A stretch of 64,000 bases of DNA from Treponema sp. OMZ 787 (GCF_024181225.1 NZ_CP051198.1:1736001-1800000), one strand, 5' to 3'; positions 9,320-17,913 are shown, counted from the stretch's first letter. Numbers and translations are program-made. Notes: a model not told the origin generated them from the letters alone.

Positions 9320-9343
9320 CTATAGGACTTCAGGGAGGGTCAT

Positions 9344-10201
9344 ATGATAATTAATCACAATATGAGTGCAATGTTTGCACAGCGACAGGGAGGAGTCAAC
9401 GAACTTCATCTCGCAAAAAACATCGAAAAGCTTTCCAGTGCGGAAAGAATTAACCGTGCAGGTGACGATGCTTCCGGTTTGGCCGTATCCGAAAAGATGC
9501 GAAGCCAGATCAGAGGTTTAAACCAAGCCGGTCAGAACATTCAAAATGGTGTTTCTTTCATTCAAGCAACGGAAGGCTACTTAGGTGAAACTACAGATAT
9601 AGTTCAGAGATTAAGAGAATTGGCTATACAGGCCGCTAACGGCATTTATTCCGCCGAAGACAGAATGCAGATTCAAGTTGAAGTATCACAGCTTGTTGAT
9701 GAAGTAGACAGAATCGCAAGTCATGCTCAATTCAACGGAATGAACCTTCTCACTGGACGCTTCGCACAGGATTCCGCATCAGGACCCATGCAGCTCCATG
9801 TCGGTGCAAATATGGATCAAAGAGAAAAGATCTTTATAGGTACAATGACAGCATCAGCACTCGGTATTATCGGAGCACAACAAGGCGGAGAAGATAAGAT
9901 TATTTCTATGTCTTCTGTAGACGGTGCCAATATGGCATTGGGAACCCTTGATAATGCTCTTAAGCAGATTAACAAGCAGAGAGCAGACCTAGGCGGATAC
10001 CAGAACAGGTTTGAAATGGCATATAACGGTATAGCAATTGCTGCCGAAAATATGCAGGCTGCCGAATCAAGAATCCGAGATGCAGACATGGCTAAAGAAA
10101 TTGTAGACTATACAAAGAACCAGATCTTGATCCAGTCAGGAACTGCTATGTTGGCACAGGCCAATGCACAGCCTCAGGCTGTTGTTAGGCTTCTTCAATA
10201 A
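9344..10201 (+). CDS. flaB3: Flagellin, second periplasmic flagellar core protein FlaB
   Basis: Second flagellar filament core subunit, 285 residues, co-directional with flaB1 and clearly a paralogue: the same [14 protein letters not shown] start, [19 protein letters not shown] block, [14 protein letters not shown] block and C-terminal [20 protein letters not shown]. It departs from the usual KLSSGLRIN motif, reading [14 protein letters not shown]. The start follows a strong GGGAGGG site. A terminator lies downstream before flaG, so it may be a single-gene transcript. The FlaB3 name is based on recalled gene order in T. pallidum. Confidence 0.93.
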   Translation: MIINHNMSAMFAQRQGGVNELHLAKNIEKLSSAERINRAGDDASGLAVSEKMRSQIRGLNQAGQNIQNGVSFIQATEGYLGETTDIVQRLRELAIQAANGIYSAEDRMQIQVEVSQLVDEVDRIASHAQFNGMNLLTGRFAQDSASGPMQLHVGANMDQREKIFIGTMTASALGIIGAQQGGEDKIISMSSVDGANMALGTLDNALKQINKQRADLGGYQNRFEMAYNGIAIAAENMQAAESRIRDADMAKEIVDYTKNQILIQSGTAMLAQANAQPQAVVRLLQ

Positions 10202-10280
10202 TGAAGCAGATCTTATAAGGGCCGATAAAAAGAGATAACCGGATGTCATCTCTTAAAATTGAAAGCCTTTAGAAATCTTT

Positions 10281-10319
10281 AGGAAGAAAGAAGATGCGCC
10301 CTTCTTCTTCCTTTTTTTT
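10281..10319 (+). terminator. Terminator after flaB3
   Basis: Inverted repeat AGGAAGAAAGAAG (10281-10293) with CTTCTTCTTCCT (10301-10312), one bulged base, followed by a run of eight T. Confidence 0.8.
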
Positions 10320-10330
10320 ACTGCTAAGAG

Positions 10331-10358
10331 TTGATGCTTAAAACGTTATGACTATATT
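10331..10358 (+). promoter_or_regulatory. Possible promoter of flaG-fliD operon
   Basis: TTGATG at 10331-10336, 16-base spacer, TATATT at 10353-10358; the AGGAGG site of flaG follows at 10391-10396. Confidence 0.45.
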
Positions 10359-10401
10359 TAGATGTCACGGATGATGTCTATTTAAAGCCAAGGAGGTTTT
10401 T

Positions 10402-10773
10402 ATGAGTATAGAAATAAACGGCATAGGGCACCAAGCAGGATTACAACCAAGACGTGATACAGCGATTAACGGCTCAATGAGGGCTGCAGCCGATGTAATA
10501 GTACAAAAGGAAGCCGCCGCACAAGCCGAAAATCAAAAAGTACTTGCTGACCCTAATGAAATATCAAAAACTGTTGCACAGATTCAAAAACTATGCGAAA
10601 TCTGTGATCGAAAATTACAATTTAGAGTAAACAAAGAAACAAACCGCATTGTTGTTAAGGTAATAGATGCAAATACCGACAAGGTAATAAGGGAAATTCC
10701 GTCCGAAGAAATACAGAGACTGCAAGCAAGAATACTTGAAACAGTCGGTCTTTTATTCGATGAAACAATCTAG
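10402..10773 (+). CDS. flaG: FlaG-family flagellar protein
   Basis: Small cytosolic flagellar protein of the FlaG family, which affects filament length in other bacteria. The 123 residues end in the characteristic FlaG block: LQFRVNKETNRIVVKVID, TDKVIREIPSEE and a final amphipathic helix. The variable N-terminal half is Ala- and Gln-rich. A strong AGGAGG site sets the start. The flaG-fliD order, with only 43 bases between, is the common arrangement in flagellar gene clusters. Confidence 0.9.
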   Translation: MSIEINGIGHQAGLQPRRDTAINGSMRAAADVIVQKEAAAQAENQKVLADPNEISKTVAQIQKLCEICDRKLQFRVNKETNRIVVKVIDANTDKVIREIPSEEIQRLQARILETVGLLFDETI

Positions 10774-10816
10774 TCGGAATTTTTCCCTTTTTAGGTGTTA
10801 AAAAACAGGGGTTTAA

Positions 10817-12778
10817 ATGTCCGATTTAAGTATACCGGGAGTCAACAGTACATACGAAAAGCTCGTTGAAGCTTTAATGAAAAAGGAAAGAATTCCTCGA
10901 GACAGAGAAGCCGACAAACTCGAACGCCTGCAATTACAGGACGATTCGTGGAGGCAGGTCGGTAAATTTTCTCTTGAAGTGCGTAATGCGGCAAGAGAAC
11001 TATACTCTTTTAATAATCCCTTTGTAGAAAAAATAGCAGAATCCTCAAATGAAAGATCCGTTACGGCTACAGCCTCCAGAGGTGCTAAGGATCAAAATAT
11101 AAAAATTAATGTTATTCAAGTCGCAGAATCAGATAAATTTTTAACAAAAGAAGTAAATAAAGATATTGAAATAAAAAAAGGAAAATATACTTTTAAGGTA
11201 GGAGAAAAAAACGTATCGGTAAACTGGAAGGGAGGAAAATATAAGGGCTTTATAGATCTTGTAAACTCAAGAGCAAAAGACATTTTAAATATAACCGAAA
11301 TAAAAATCAGCCCTGAAACAAAATCTTTGTTGTTTTCTTCAAATATGACTGGAGAAAAAAACAGATTGGAATTTGCAGATGATGCCCTACCCTTTGCCCT
11401 TGAAATGGGACTTATCAAAAAAAACGACTCATCGTCAATAAAAACTTCAGTTTCTTCAATTGAGGCTAAGCCTGAATCATCTCAAAAAATAGATTTTTCG
11501 GAATCGGTAAGGGCAAAAGGTCAATATGTAATGGAGCTTACAGTTTCAATTAAGGAACCTTCAGTTCCTGCTGCCGAAAAAGAAGATATGGGCGAAAAAG
11601 TTTATGAACAGTTAGGCTCAATCTCATACAGAGGGATTGTAATCCAAAACGAACCTTCAAATGCCGGACTTGAAAAAGCTCGGATGGAGCAGAAGGATAA
11701 GGCTGTTCCAAAGGTTGATATGAATATTTTAGCATTAGAATCAACAAGAGGAGTACTTATTCCCCTGCCGCCTCTTTCGGAAAATGCCGAAACGCAGACA
11801 ATTACCATTCCGTTGGCAGAATACGGAGACGTAAAGGCCCTTGCAATCAACAATAATAATACCGAAAAGGCTGTCTTTATAGAAAACATCAGAATATTTG
11901 ATCCTAAGGCTGCCGGAGACTATATACCTGTAAACCCTGTTTCAACAGCAAAGGATGCTATAATAAATTTTGAAGGAATTCAAATTAAAAGAGATAAAAA
12001 CGATATTGACGATTTAATTCCAGGTGTTACCCTGCACGCTCATGAGTCTTCGGAAAAACAAGAAAAACTTACGATAAAACCGAATGTAGAAGCCGTTAAA
12101 AATGCAATTATCGAGCTTGTCGCAAAATACAATAGGTTTTTTGCTCAAATCAATATCCTTACACAAAATAAGCCTGAAATAATCGAAGAGCTTACCTATC
12201 TTTCAGAAGCAGAAGTTGAGGATGCCAAAAAAAAATTGGGGTTAATGTATGGAGACAGCACATTGATGAGCTTTAAATCGAATTTAAGACAAACAATAAA
12301 TGCTCCATATAAACCGGCAGACGATTCAAAAATATTTATGCTAAGTCAGCTGGGGGTTTCCACAAAATCGGACAGCTCAGGCGGAGTAGATATGTCCCGT
12401 CTTAGAGGCTACTTGGAAATTGACGAAAAAAAACTTGATGAGGCCTTAAATAACAATATGGAAGAGGTTAAACTTTTTTTCGGCTTTGATTCGGATGGAG
12501 ATATTTTGATAGACTCAGGCCTTGCACATGCAATGTATGAATATATTAATCCTTATACTCAACGAGGAGGTATTTTAGGAATAAAAAATGATGCTTTAAA
12601 ACTCAAAATGGATGCTTCTCAAAAGAGAATAGAGAACTATGACAAAAAACTTGCCGAAAAAGAGTTGGCTCTTAAAAAGAAATACGGAATAATGGATGGG
12701 ACCTTAAAAAGTTTGCAAAAACAATCCCAAACAATGGACAATTTTAACAAACAGCTTCAAAATCAAAATAAACAATAA
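10817..12778 (+). CDS. fliD: Flagellar filament cap protein FliD
   Basis: Filament cap (hook-associated protein 2) that helps flagellin assemble at the filament tip, here in the periplasm. The 653-residue protein has the FliD N-terminal pattern (IPGVNSTYEKLVEALMKKERIPRDR, then LQLQDDSWRQ) and the C-terminal FliD domain with IENYDKKLAEKELALKKKYG near the end, followed by a Gln/Asn-rich tail. It is longer than enterobacterial FliD but in the range for spirochetes. It is nine bases upstream of the next gene, in the same operon. Confidence 0.93.
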   Translation: MSDLSIPGVNSTYEKLVEALMKKERIPRDREADKLERLQLQDDSWRQVGKFSLEVRNAARELYSFNNPFVEKIAESSNERSVTATASRGAKDQNIKINVIQVAESDKFLTKEVNKDIEIKKGKYTFKVGEKNVSVNWKGGKYKGFIDLVNSRAKDILNITEIKISPETKSLLFSSNMTGEKNRLEFADDALPFALEMGLIKKNDSSSIKTSVSSIEAKPESSQKIDFSESVRAKGQYVMELTVSIKEPSVPAAEKEDMGEKVYEQLGSISYRGIVIQNEPSNAGLEKARMEQKDKAVPKVDMNILALESTRGVLIPLPPLSENAETQTITIPLAEYGDVKALAINNNNTEKAVFIENIRIFDPKAAGDYIPVNPVSTAKDAIINFEGIQIKRDKNDIDDLIPGVTLHAHESSEKQEKLTIKPNVEAVKNAIIELVAKYNRFFAQINILTQNKPEIIEELTYLSEAEVEDAKKKLGLMYGDSTLMSFKSNLRQTINAPYKPADDSKIFMLSQLGVSTKSDSSGGVDMSRLRGYLEIDEKKLDEALNNNMEEVKLFFGFDSDGDILIDSGLAHAMYEYINPYTQRGGILGIKNDALKLKMDASQKRIENYDKKLAEKELALKKKYGIMDGTLKSLQKQSQTMDNFNKQLQNQNKQ

Positions 12779-12787
12779 GGGATAGCA

Positions 12788-13378
12788 ATGAAAGTAAAAT
12801 TAAATGGACAAGACATTGAATTAAAAATTGAAAAAGAAATAACTATAGGCGATGTTCTTGGAAATATAGAACAAGAATGCCGAACACGGAAAAACACTAT
12901 AACTCAAGTTTGTGTCAACGGAAAAGAATTGACTTTAAGCGAGCTTGATGAGCTTTTTGAAAATCCTCATCAAATAGAAATAGACATTGAGCTATTTACA
13001 ACAAGCGGAGATGATATAAGGGATCTTTTAAAAAACATTGGTGATGAATTTATAAAAAATTCGGAAGAAATTGAAAAAATTCCTGTAAAAGTGCAAACAG
13101 GAAGTGATGTAGAAGTTATCAAAGCAATCGAAAGTTTTTCTGTTAATCTTGCAAAATTATATGAAACAGCAAAATTATTCGATATTGCCGACATACCAGA
13201 CGACTTAAAATTTGGCGAAATGACAATTAGGGAATATCAAACCGAAATATCGTCTAATTTGGATGCTATTATTAATGCAATTGAAGACACCGATACGGTA
13301 GAGATTTCCGATATTGCAGAATATGAATTAGCACCGCTTGTAAAAAAGTTGGGAAATGGTTTATTATCAATAACATAA
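12788..13378 (+). CDS. Unknown protein in the fliD operon
   Basis: A 196-residue acidic cytosolic protein. The first 70 or so residues (MKVKLNGQDIELKIEKE...VCVNGKELTLSELDEL) look like a small beta-grasp (ThiS/MoaD-like) fold, followed by a long helical region rich in Asp, Glu and Ile. It starts after a GGGA site nine bases behind fliD. In many bacteria the slot after fliD holds the flagellin chaperone FliS; this protein does not obviously match FliS, but an export-chaperone role would fit its position and is only an inference. Confidence 0.75.
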   Translation: MKVKLNGQDIELKIEKEITIGDVLGNIEQECRTRKNTITQVCVNGKELTLSELDELFENPHQIEIDIELFTTSGDDIRDLLKNIGDEFIKNSEEIEKIPVKVQTGSDVEVIKAIESFSVNLAKLYETAKLFDIADIPDDLKFGEMTIREYQTEISSNLDAIINAIEDTDTVEISDIAEYELAPLVKKLGNGLLSIT

Positions 13379-13391
13379 CCGGAGATTTAAA

Positions 13392-13652
13392 ATGATTGTT
13401 TCTGAAATAAAAAATATTGAAAAAGAAGATACCCATATATATTACCGTCAAAAATATATCGGAACAGCCGTATATACTATATTGGGTAAAGAGCAAGAAG
13501 GAAAGGTAGAATTTTTTGTAGAACATAAGCCGACGGGTGAAACCGAAATACAGGTACAGATGATAGACAAGATAGACTATCCTGTTTTACAGATAATGAT
13601 GGAGTTAAAGGCCTGTGTCCGCCGTTTAATTGAATCAAGGAAATTACCGTAA
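13392..13652 (+). CDS. Unknown 86-residue protein in the fliD operon
   Basis: A short soluble protein of mixed alpha/beta character (MIVSEIKNIEKEDTHIYYRQKYIGTAVYTIL at the start, a helical end). It is preceded by a GGAG site 14 bases behind the previous gene and ends one base before the tsaE start, so it is clearly part of the operon. No motif was recognised and no function is proposed beyond the link to motility genes. Confidence 0.75.
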   Translation: MIVSEIKNIEKEDTHIYYRQKYIGTAVYTILGKEQEGKVEFFVEHKPTGETEIQVQMIDKIDYPVLQIMMELKACVRRLIESRKLP

Positions 13653-13653
13653 G

Positions 13654-14085
13654 ATGGAATTTACAGTAAAAACCGAAGAAGATACTATTAGTTTAGGAAA
13701 AAAGATAGGAAAAAAATTAAAAAAGGGAGATGTTATCGCCCTTGACGGCTCTTTAGCAGCAGGAAAAACCTATCTGACAAAGGGAATTGCACAAGGCTTG
13801 GATATTGAAGAAGATATTACAAGCCCTACTTTTACCCTAATATCTGAATACTCAGGCCGTCTGCATCTATATCATATGGATGTATACAGACTGGACGGAG
13901 TTGAGGATTTTTTAGATCTTGGTACTGAAGAAATGTTATATGGAGATGGTGTTTGCGTAATTGAATGGAGTACAAAGGTAAAAGAAGCCTTACCCAAAAA
14001 CACTATTTATATAGGTATAACTGTAAATGATGATAATTCAAGAAAAATTATTATCAGCAATAAAGACTTTGGTGAGGATTTATGA
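13654..14085 (+). CDS. tsaE: tRNA t6A-synthesis ATPase TsaE
   Basis: P-loop ATPase that works with TsaB and TsaD to make the N6-threonylcarbamoyl adenosine of ANN-decoding tRNAs in the cytosol. The 143 residues contain the Walker A DGSLAAGKTYLTKG, the SPTFTL motif and the DVYRL segment typical of TsaE (YjeE). A TTG eight codons upstream is in frame, but it lies inside the preceding gene; the ATG at 13654, one base after that gene's stop and 12 bases after AAGGA, is preferred. It overlaps tsaB by ATGA. Confidence 0.92.
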   Translation: MEFTVKTEEDTISLGKKIGKKLKKGDVIALDGSLAAGKTYLTKGIAQGLDIEEDITSPTFTLISEYSGRLHLYHMDVYRLDGVEDFLDLGTEEMLYGDGVCVIEWSTKVKEALPKNTIYIGITVNDDNSRKIIISNKDFGEDL

Positions 14086-14738
14086 ACATAGTTTGCATCG
14101 ATACAAGTTGGAACTCTGTTGAAATAACGGCTCAAGGAAGTGAAGGAACTTTTACCTCCGTTTTTACGCCGGCGAAAGCAAGACATTCAGCCTTGCTTAT
14201 TCCTGCAATAGAAGAAGCAGTAAAGCAAGCAGGTTTTTCCGTAAACGAAACAGATGTTGTAATATGTCCTCAAGGGCCGGGAGGTTTTACAGGTCTAAGA
14301 CTAGCCTACTCGACGGCAAAGGCAATTCAGCTGCAAACAAATGCTCATTTTTTTTGTGTTTCTATTTTGGAAGCTCTTTGTTATAGATACGGAGATAAAA
14401 ATCAATTTTTATCGGTTATTGATGCAAAACGCGACTGCTTTTATGTACAGGCATTTGAAAATAAAAAGCCGATATCGGAAGCCTTTGATATAAGTGCGGA
14501 GGATGCAGTTAAACTTATTGATAAAAATAAAAAAACAATTATTTGCGGTTTCGGAACGGAAAAATTTAATGAAGAAGCCGAAGCATCTATCGATTCAAAT
14601 AATATCACTTTTATAGAAGCACACAAAGAGGCTTTTTCAAACATTTTACTCGATTGTTTTACTGCAAATCAGGCGTGTAAAAAAGTTGAAGATCATGAGG
14701 GACCGGTATATATAAGAAAGAGCGATGCAGAGTATTAG
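14082..14738 (+). CDS. tsaB: tRNA t6A-synthesis protein TsaB
   Basis: Partner of TsaD and TsaE in t6A tRNA modification. The 218-residue protein has the ASKHA-type N-terminus (IVCIDTSWNSVEI), an ARHSALLIPAIEEAV helix, the TsaB motif GPGGFTGLRLAYSTAKA and the VIDAKRDCFYVQAF strand pair. It overlaps tsaE by four bases, a sign of coupled translation. TsaD, the catalytic subunit, is not in this window; TsaC is about 5 kb downstream. Confidence 0.92.
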   Translation: MNIVCIDTSWNSVEITAQGSEGTFTSVFTPAKARHSALLIPAIEEAVKQAGFSVNETDVVICPQGPGGFTGLRLAYSTAKAIQLQTNAHFFCVSILEALCYRYGDKNQFLSVIDAKRDCFYVQAFENKKPISEAFDISAEDAVKLIDKNKKTIICGFGTEKFNEEAEASIDSNNITFIEAHKEAFSNILLDCFTANQACKKVEDHEGPVYIRKSDAEY

Positions 14739-14765
14739 GTATTGTAACTAAAGGATTTTAAGCCT

Positions 14766-15932
14766 ATGAAAAAAAAAGAAAAGAAAAGTAAATCTAAAAA
14801 AGGAATTAATGAAAAAAGTTTTTTAACTCTCGATGAAGTAGAAATGCTGGATGAGGTAGAAGAAGAATTGGAAGAGCTGGGGGATGAAATTTACCAAGAA
14901 GATCCTGACAGTTTACATCATCCGATAAATTTTAACAATACTGAAATTAAAACCGAAGTTTTAAAAACAGCTGTAGACTTACTTGCAACACCTACAGTTT
15001 GCTCCATGCTCCTTGATAAGAATTTTTTGATACTATACATAAGCGATGCAGTAAACCGTCTTTTTGAAGGTTATCACAGTATCGAAAAAAAGCCGTTTTT
15101 TAACATATTCGGAAGCACGCTTGAAAAATCCACTCTTGATGATCTTTTAGCCAAATTAAGAAATCCTAACCGCGGCTACTCTTGGTCCGGGGTTTTAAAA
15201 CATAAAACAAGATACCGCAAAACTATGTATACAAAGACAAACATATTTCCCCTATTTGATAATAACTCTCTCAACGGCTACTGGGTTATGTTTGAAGATA
15301 TAAGCAATTCCTATTTAAGTCAGTATAAAGATATGATGGAAAGCCTATTAAATGCATCAAAATTAAAGGATAACGATACGGGCTTTCATAATGAAAGGCT
15401 TAATTATTATTCAAAGGCCCTTGCCGAGACCTTATTTAAAGAAAATTTATTTCCTCAAATAGATGCAGACTTTATAGATAATATTTCATCTCTTGCAGCT
15501 ATTCACGATATAGGAAAAATAGGAACGCCTGATTATATACTGCAAAAAAAAGGTTCGCTTAACGATATTGAATGGGCTGTTATGCGGGAGCACACTATCA
15601 ACGGAACACTCATCCTTGCAAACTACCCTATTCCTATGGCAAAGGAAATCACTCTTAGTCATCATGAGAGATGGGATGGAAGGGGCTATCCTTATAGGCT
15701 TGCAGGTGAAATGATTCCTCTATCGGCACGTATAGTGGCGATATCCGATGTTTATGATGCCCTGAGAATGAGGCGTTCTTACAAAGAAGGAATCCCTCAT
15801 GAAGAAACAGTCGCCCATATTGCATTAGGAGCAGGGGCGCACTTTGACCCTACCCTAATTGAAGTTTTCCAAACTATACATAAAGAGTTCGATTATATCT
15901 GGGAACAAAACAAGGACCAAAATCAAGAGTAA
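14766..15932 (+). CDS. PAS-like plus HD-GYP domain protein (possible c-di-GMP phosphodiesterase)
   Basis: A 388-residue protein with a lysine-rich start, an acidic stretch, a PAS-like sensor region at about 60-180, and an HD-GYP domain at about 200-375. Visible motifs: HNERLNYYSKAL, HDIGKIG (near 247), a conserved H in REHTINGTLIL, HHERWDGRGYP (near 298) and DVYDALRMRRSYK. These are the metal ligands and GYP signature of c-di-GMP phosphodiesterases, so activity is plausible. It has no membrane segment, so it probably senses an internal cue. It ends the flagellar/t6A gene run and sits tail-to-tail with hemW with only three bases between. Confidence 0.88.
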   Translation: MKKKEKKSKSKKGINEKSFLTLDEVEMLDEVEEELEELGDEIYQEDPDSLHHPINFNNTEIKTEVLKTAVDLLATPTVCSMLLDKNFLILYISDAVNRLFEGYHSIEKKPFFNIFGSTLEKSTLDDLLAKLRNPNRGYSWSGVLKHKTRYRKTMYTKTNIFPLFDNNSLNGYWVMFEDISNSYLSQYKDMMESLLNASKLKDNDTGFHNERLNYYSKALAETLFKENLFPQIDADFIDNISSLAAIHDIGKIGTPDYILQKKGSLNDIEWAVMREHTINGTLILANYPIPMAKEITLSHHERWDGRGYPYRLAGEMIPLSARIVAISDVYDALRMRRSYKEGIPHEETVAHIALGAGAHFDPTLIEVFQTIHKEFDYIWEQNKDQNQE

Positions 15933-15935
15933 TTT

Positions 15936-17141
15936 TTAAAATAAGGTGTCAATCTCTTGAAAGAGATCCCGTAAAAATAAATTTAAATACAGAAAACCGT
16001 TTTCGGTTAAGTAAAATTTTTCTTCAGTCAAAACAACAGCCTTCTTATTCAGCCATTTTGAAATAGTATTTCCTGCAAATGCGGTAATATCAGTCCCGAA
16101 TCGGGATTTAAAAAACGGCCTGTCAATTCCGTCAGTAAGCCGCAACCCCATCATAAAGGCTTCTTCAATAAATTCTTTTTCATTTACGGTTTCGTATTCA
16201 TAAACCTCATCTCTATTTTGTAAGGTCATCCATTTTTCTATATTTTTAATTGCAGAAAATCTCAATGCGAAAACATTTGCTTGAGCATGTAAATGAACAT
16301 CGGTATTTACAGAGGCGGATAAAGACTCTTTATCAAAAAAAATGGATCCGAAGGCACCGGGACCGACCCCTATATAGTTTTCCAACCTCCAATATTTCTC
16401 ATTATGTATACTTTTATATAAATTTTTGTATGAAAAATTAGACACCTCATACTTATTATAGCTATTTTTCTCTAAAATATCCTTACCATAGTTCCATAGT
16501 TCGGCTATTTCATCATCTTTTTCATCCGAAATTTTTGTATTTGAACAAAGGGCATATAAAGAAAAATGTTCAGGTTTAAAAGTCAATAATGTTTCTATAT
16601 CGTCCTTCAAAATAGCCGAGGTTTGATTATTCAGTCCTGCAATTAGATCACAAGAAAGCATCAGATTTTTTTGAGTGCGTAAAAGCTCAAGTGCGGAAAG
16701 GCTCATTTTTCTTCCGCCCCTCCTTTTACAGGCACTTAAAACCTCATCATTAAGGGATTGAATACCTACAGAAAACCTGTTAACACCGCCTTTTACCGCT
16801 GCTGATAAAAAGTCCTCGGCTAAATCTTCGGGATTAATTTCGACCGTAAATTCTTTGGGAGGATTTTTTTGAGCATCAATTATTTGTGATGAAAGATAAT
16901 AAATATCATAAGGAGAAAGGAGCGACGGAGTTCCGCCTCCAATATAAACGGTATCCCATTCGCTTATACCGTATTTAGCGGCTTGAATTGTTATATCGTC
17001 AGTCAGTCTTAAAACAAAGGGACTTATGGGGCCGGACAAAATATCCTTAAAGCGGCCGGCCTTAACTGAAAAAAAATCGCAGTAATTACATTTTTGGAGG
17101 CAAAAAGGTATGTGAATATAAAGACCGGCATTTTTTTTCAT
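15936..17141 (-). CDS. hemW: HemW-type radical SAM protein
   Basis: Radical SAM protein related to oxygen-independent coproporphyrinogen oxidase, of the HemW group thought to deliver heme rather than make it. The 4Fe-4S motif C14-x3-C18-x2-C21 (CLQKCNYC) is present, followed by YIGGGTPSLL, the VEINPEDL segment and the GVNRFSVGIQSLND motif. The 401 residues match the family length. It follows the signal-peptidase-like gene by three bases, so the two are cotranscribed. HemW rather than true HemN is inferred from the CxxxCxxC without the extended HemN pattern. Confidence 0.88.
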   Translation of the reverse strand: MKKNAGLYIHIPFCLQKCNYCDFFSVKAGRFKDILSGPISPFVLRLTDDITIQAAKYGISEWDTVYIGGGTPSLLSPYDIYYLSSQIIDAQKNPPKEFTVEINPEDLAEDFLSAAVKGGVNRFSVGIQSLNDEVLSACKRRGGRKMSLSALELLRTQKNLMLSCDLIAGLNNQTSAILKDDIETLLTFKPEHFSLYALCSNTKISDEKDDEIAELWNYGKDILEKNSYNKYEVSNFSYKNLYKSIHNEKYWRLENYIGVGPGAFGSIFFDKESLSASVNTDVHLHAQANVFALRFSAIKNIEKWMTLQNRDEVYEYETVNEKEFIEEAFMMGLRLTDGIDRPFFKSRFGTDITAFAGNTISKWLNKKAVVLTEEKFYLTENGFLYLNLFLRDLFQEIDTLF

Positions 17142-17144
17142 CGA

Positions 17145-17846
17145 TCAATAAAATTTAAACTCTTTAAGCGGCCAGTACTTAAGCATAATTTTACCGAATA
17201 GTTTTTTATCTCCTTTGACAGGCCCCCAAAGACGGGAATCATCTGTGATTATTCTATTATCGCATAATACAAAATATTCGCCTTCTTTTAAAACCGTTTT
17301 CGGATATGTTCCCGAAAAGGGCAATGATGAATCCCAATTTGCAGGAAGATCCTGAACTTCAATATCGTAGTTTTTTTGAGCCAGCTCAAATTCCGTTAAA
17401 AAATGATTCGAATCTTGAGTTTTTATGTGCAAAACAAAATTTTCCATGTAGAGGGTATCTCCGGGTAATCCTACAATTCTACGGATGGAATAAGCATTTG
17501 CGTTTTGTATATCAAAGGGCTTTACAAGATGAAAGGTAAAAAAGCCTGTAACAGTATTTACAGCCGATTTAAAAAAGGGCTTTTTTTGTGAAGATGAGCT
17601 ATTGATAACCACCAAGTCCCCGCGTTTAGCTGAAGCCGTAGAATAAATAGGAGTTGCCAAAACCATATCGCCTGTAGAAATTTCAGGGAACATGGTGTCC
17701 GTTTGCAGCCTATAAGTTTTTAGTATATATGATGTTATAAGTACATATGAAATAAAGGCAAACAGCACCAAAAAAATAATAAAAAATACCTTGTTGCGGT
17801 ATTCCCTCTTCGCAGTATATGAAAAACTTCTGTATTTTGCAGCCAT
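17145..17846 (-). CDS. Signal peptidase I family protein with altered catalytic residues
   Basis: A 233-residue membrane protein of the LepB/SipS type: basic N-terminus, one membrane segment at about 20-43, then S26 boxes. However, the box with the nucleophile reads TDTMFPEI, with Thr51 where the family has the catalytic Ser, and the box with the general base reads RRIVGLPGD, with Arg122 where the family has the catalytic Lys. The last box (CDNRIITDDSRLWGPV) is well kept. Activity is therefore doubtful; it may be a paralogue with another role. The start is supported by TGAGGA and its own promoter; it leads into hemW. Confidence 0.82.
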   Translation of the reverse strand: MAAKYRSFSYTAKREYRNKVFFIIFLVLFAFISYVLITSYILKTYRLQTDTMFPEISTGDMVLATPIYSTASAKRGDLVVINSSSSQKKPFFKSAVNTVTGFFTFHLVKPFDIQNANAYSIRRIVGLPGDTLYMENFVLHIKTQDSNHFLTEFELAQKNYDIEVQDLPANWDSSLPFSGTYPKTVLKEGEYFVLCDNRIITDDSRLWGPVKGDKKLFGKIMLKYWPLKEFKFY

Positions 17847-17862
17847 TATTAATCCTCAAGGC

Positions 17863-17891
17863 ATAATATCATTTTCTGCTGTCGTTGACAA
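17863..17891 (-). promoter_or_regulatory. Promoter of the signal-peptidase-like gene
   Basis: On the minus strand, TTGTCA (17891-17886), 17-base spacer, TATTAT (17868-17863). Its -35 overlaps that of the divergent smpB promoter by five bases. Confidence 0.65.
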
Positions 17892-17913
17892 GTGTCTAAT
17901 CTATGAATATAAT
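17885..17913 (+). promoter_or_regulatory. Promoter of smpB, directly at the start codon
   Basis: A full-consensus promoter: TTGACA at 17885-17890, 17-base spacer, TATAAT at 17908-17913. Only six bases separate it from the smpB ATG at 17920, which predicts a leaderless mRNA. Confidence 0.75.

Noticed and set aside
10360-10380. A CsrA-like GGA site in the flaG leader (CACGGATG)
   Set aside because: The possible stem is only three base pairs, so it is not comparable with the flaB hairpins.
13630-13653. Upstream in-frame TTG start for tsaE
   Set aside because: It lies within the previous gene, and the usual TsaE length and the ATG right after that gene's stop favour 13654.
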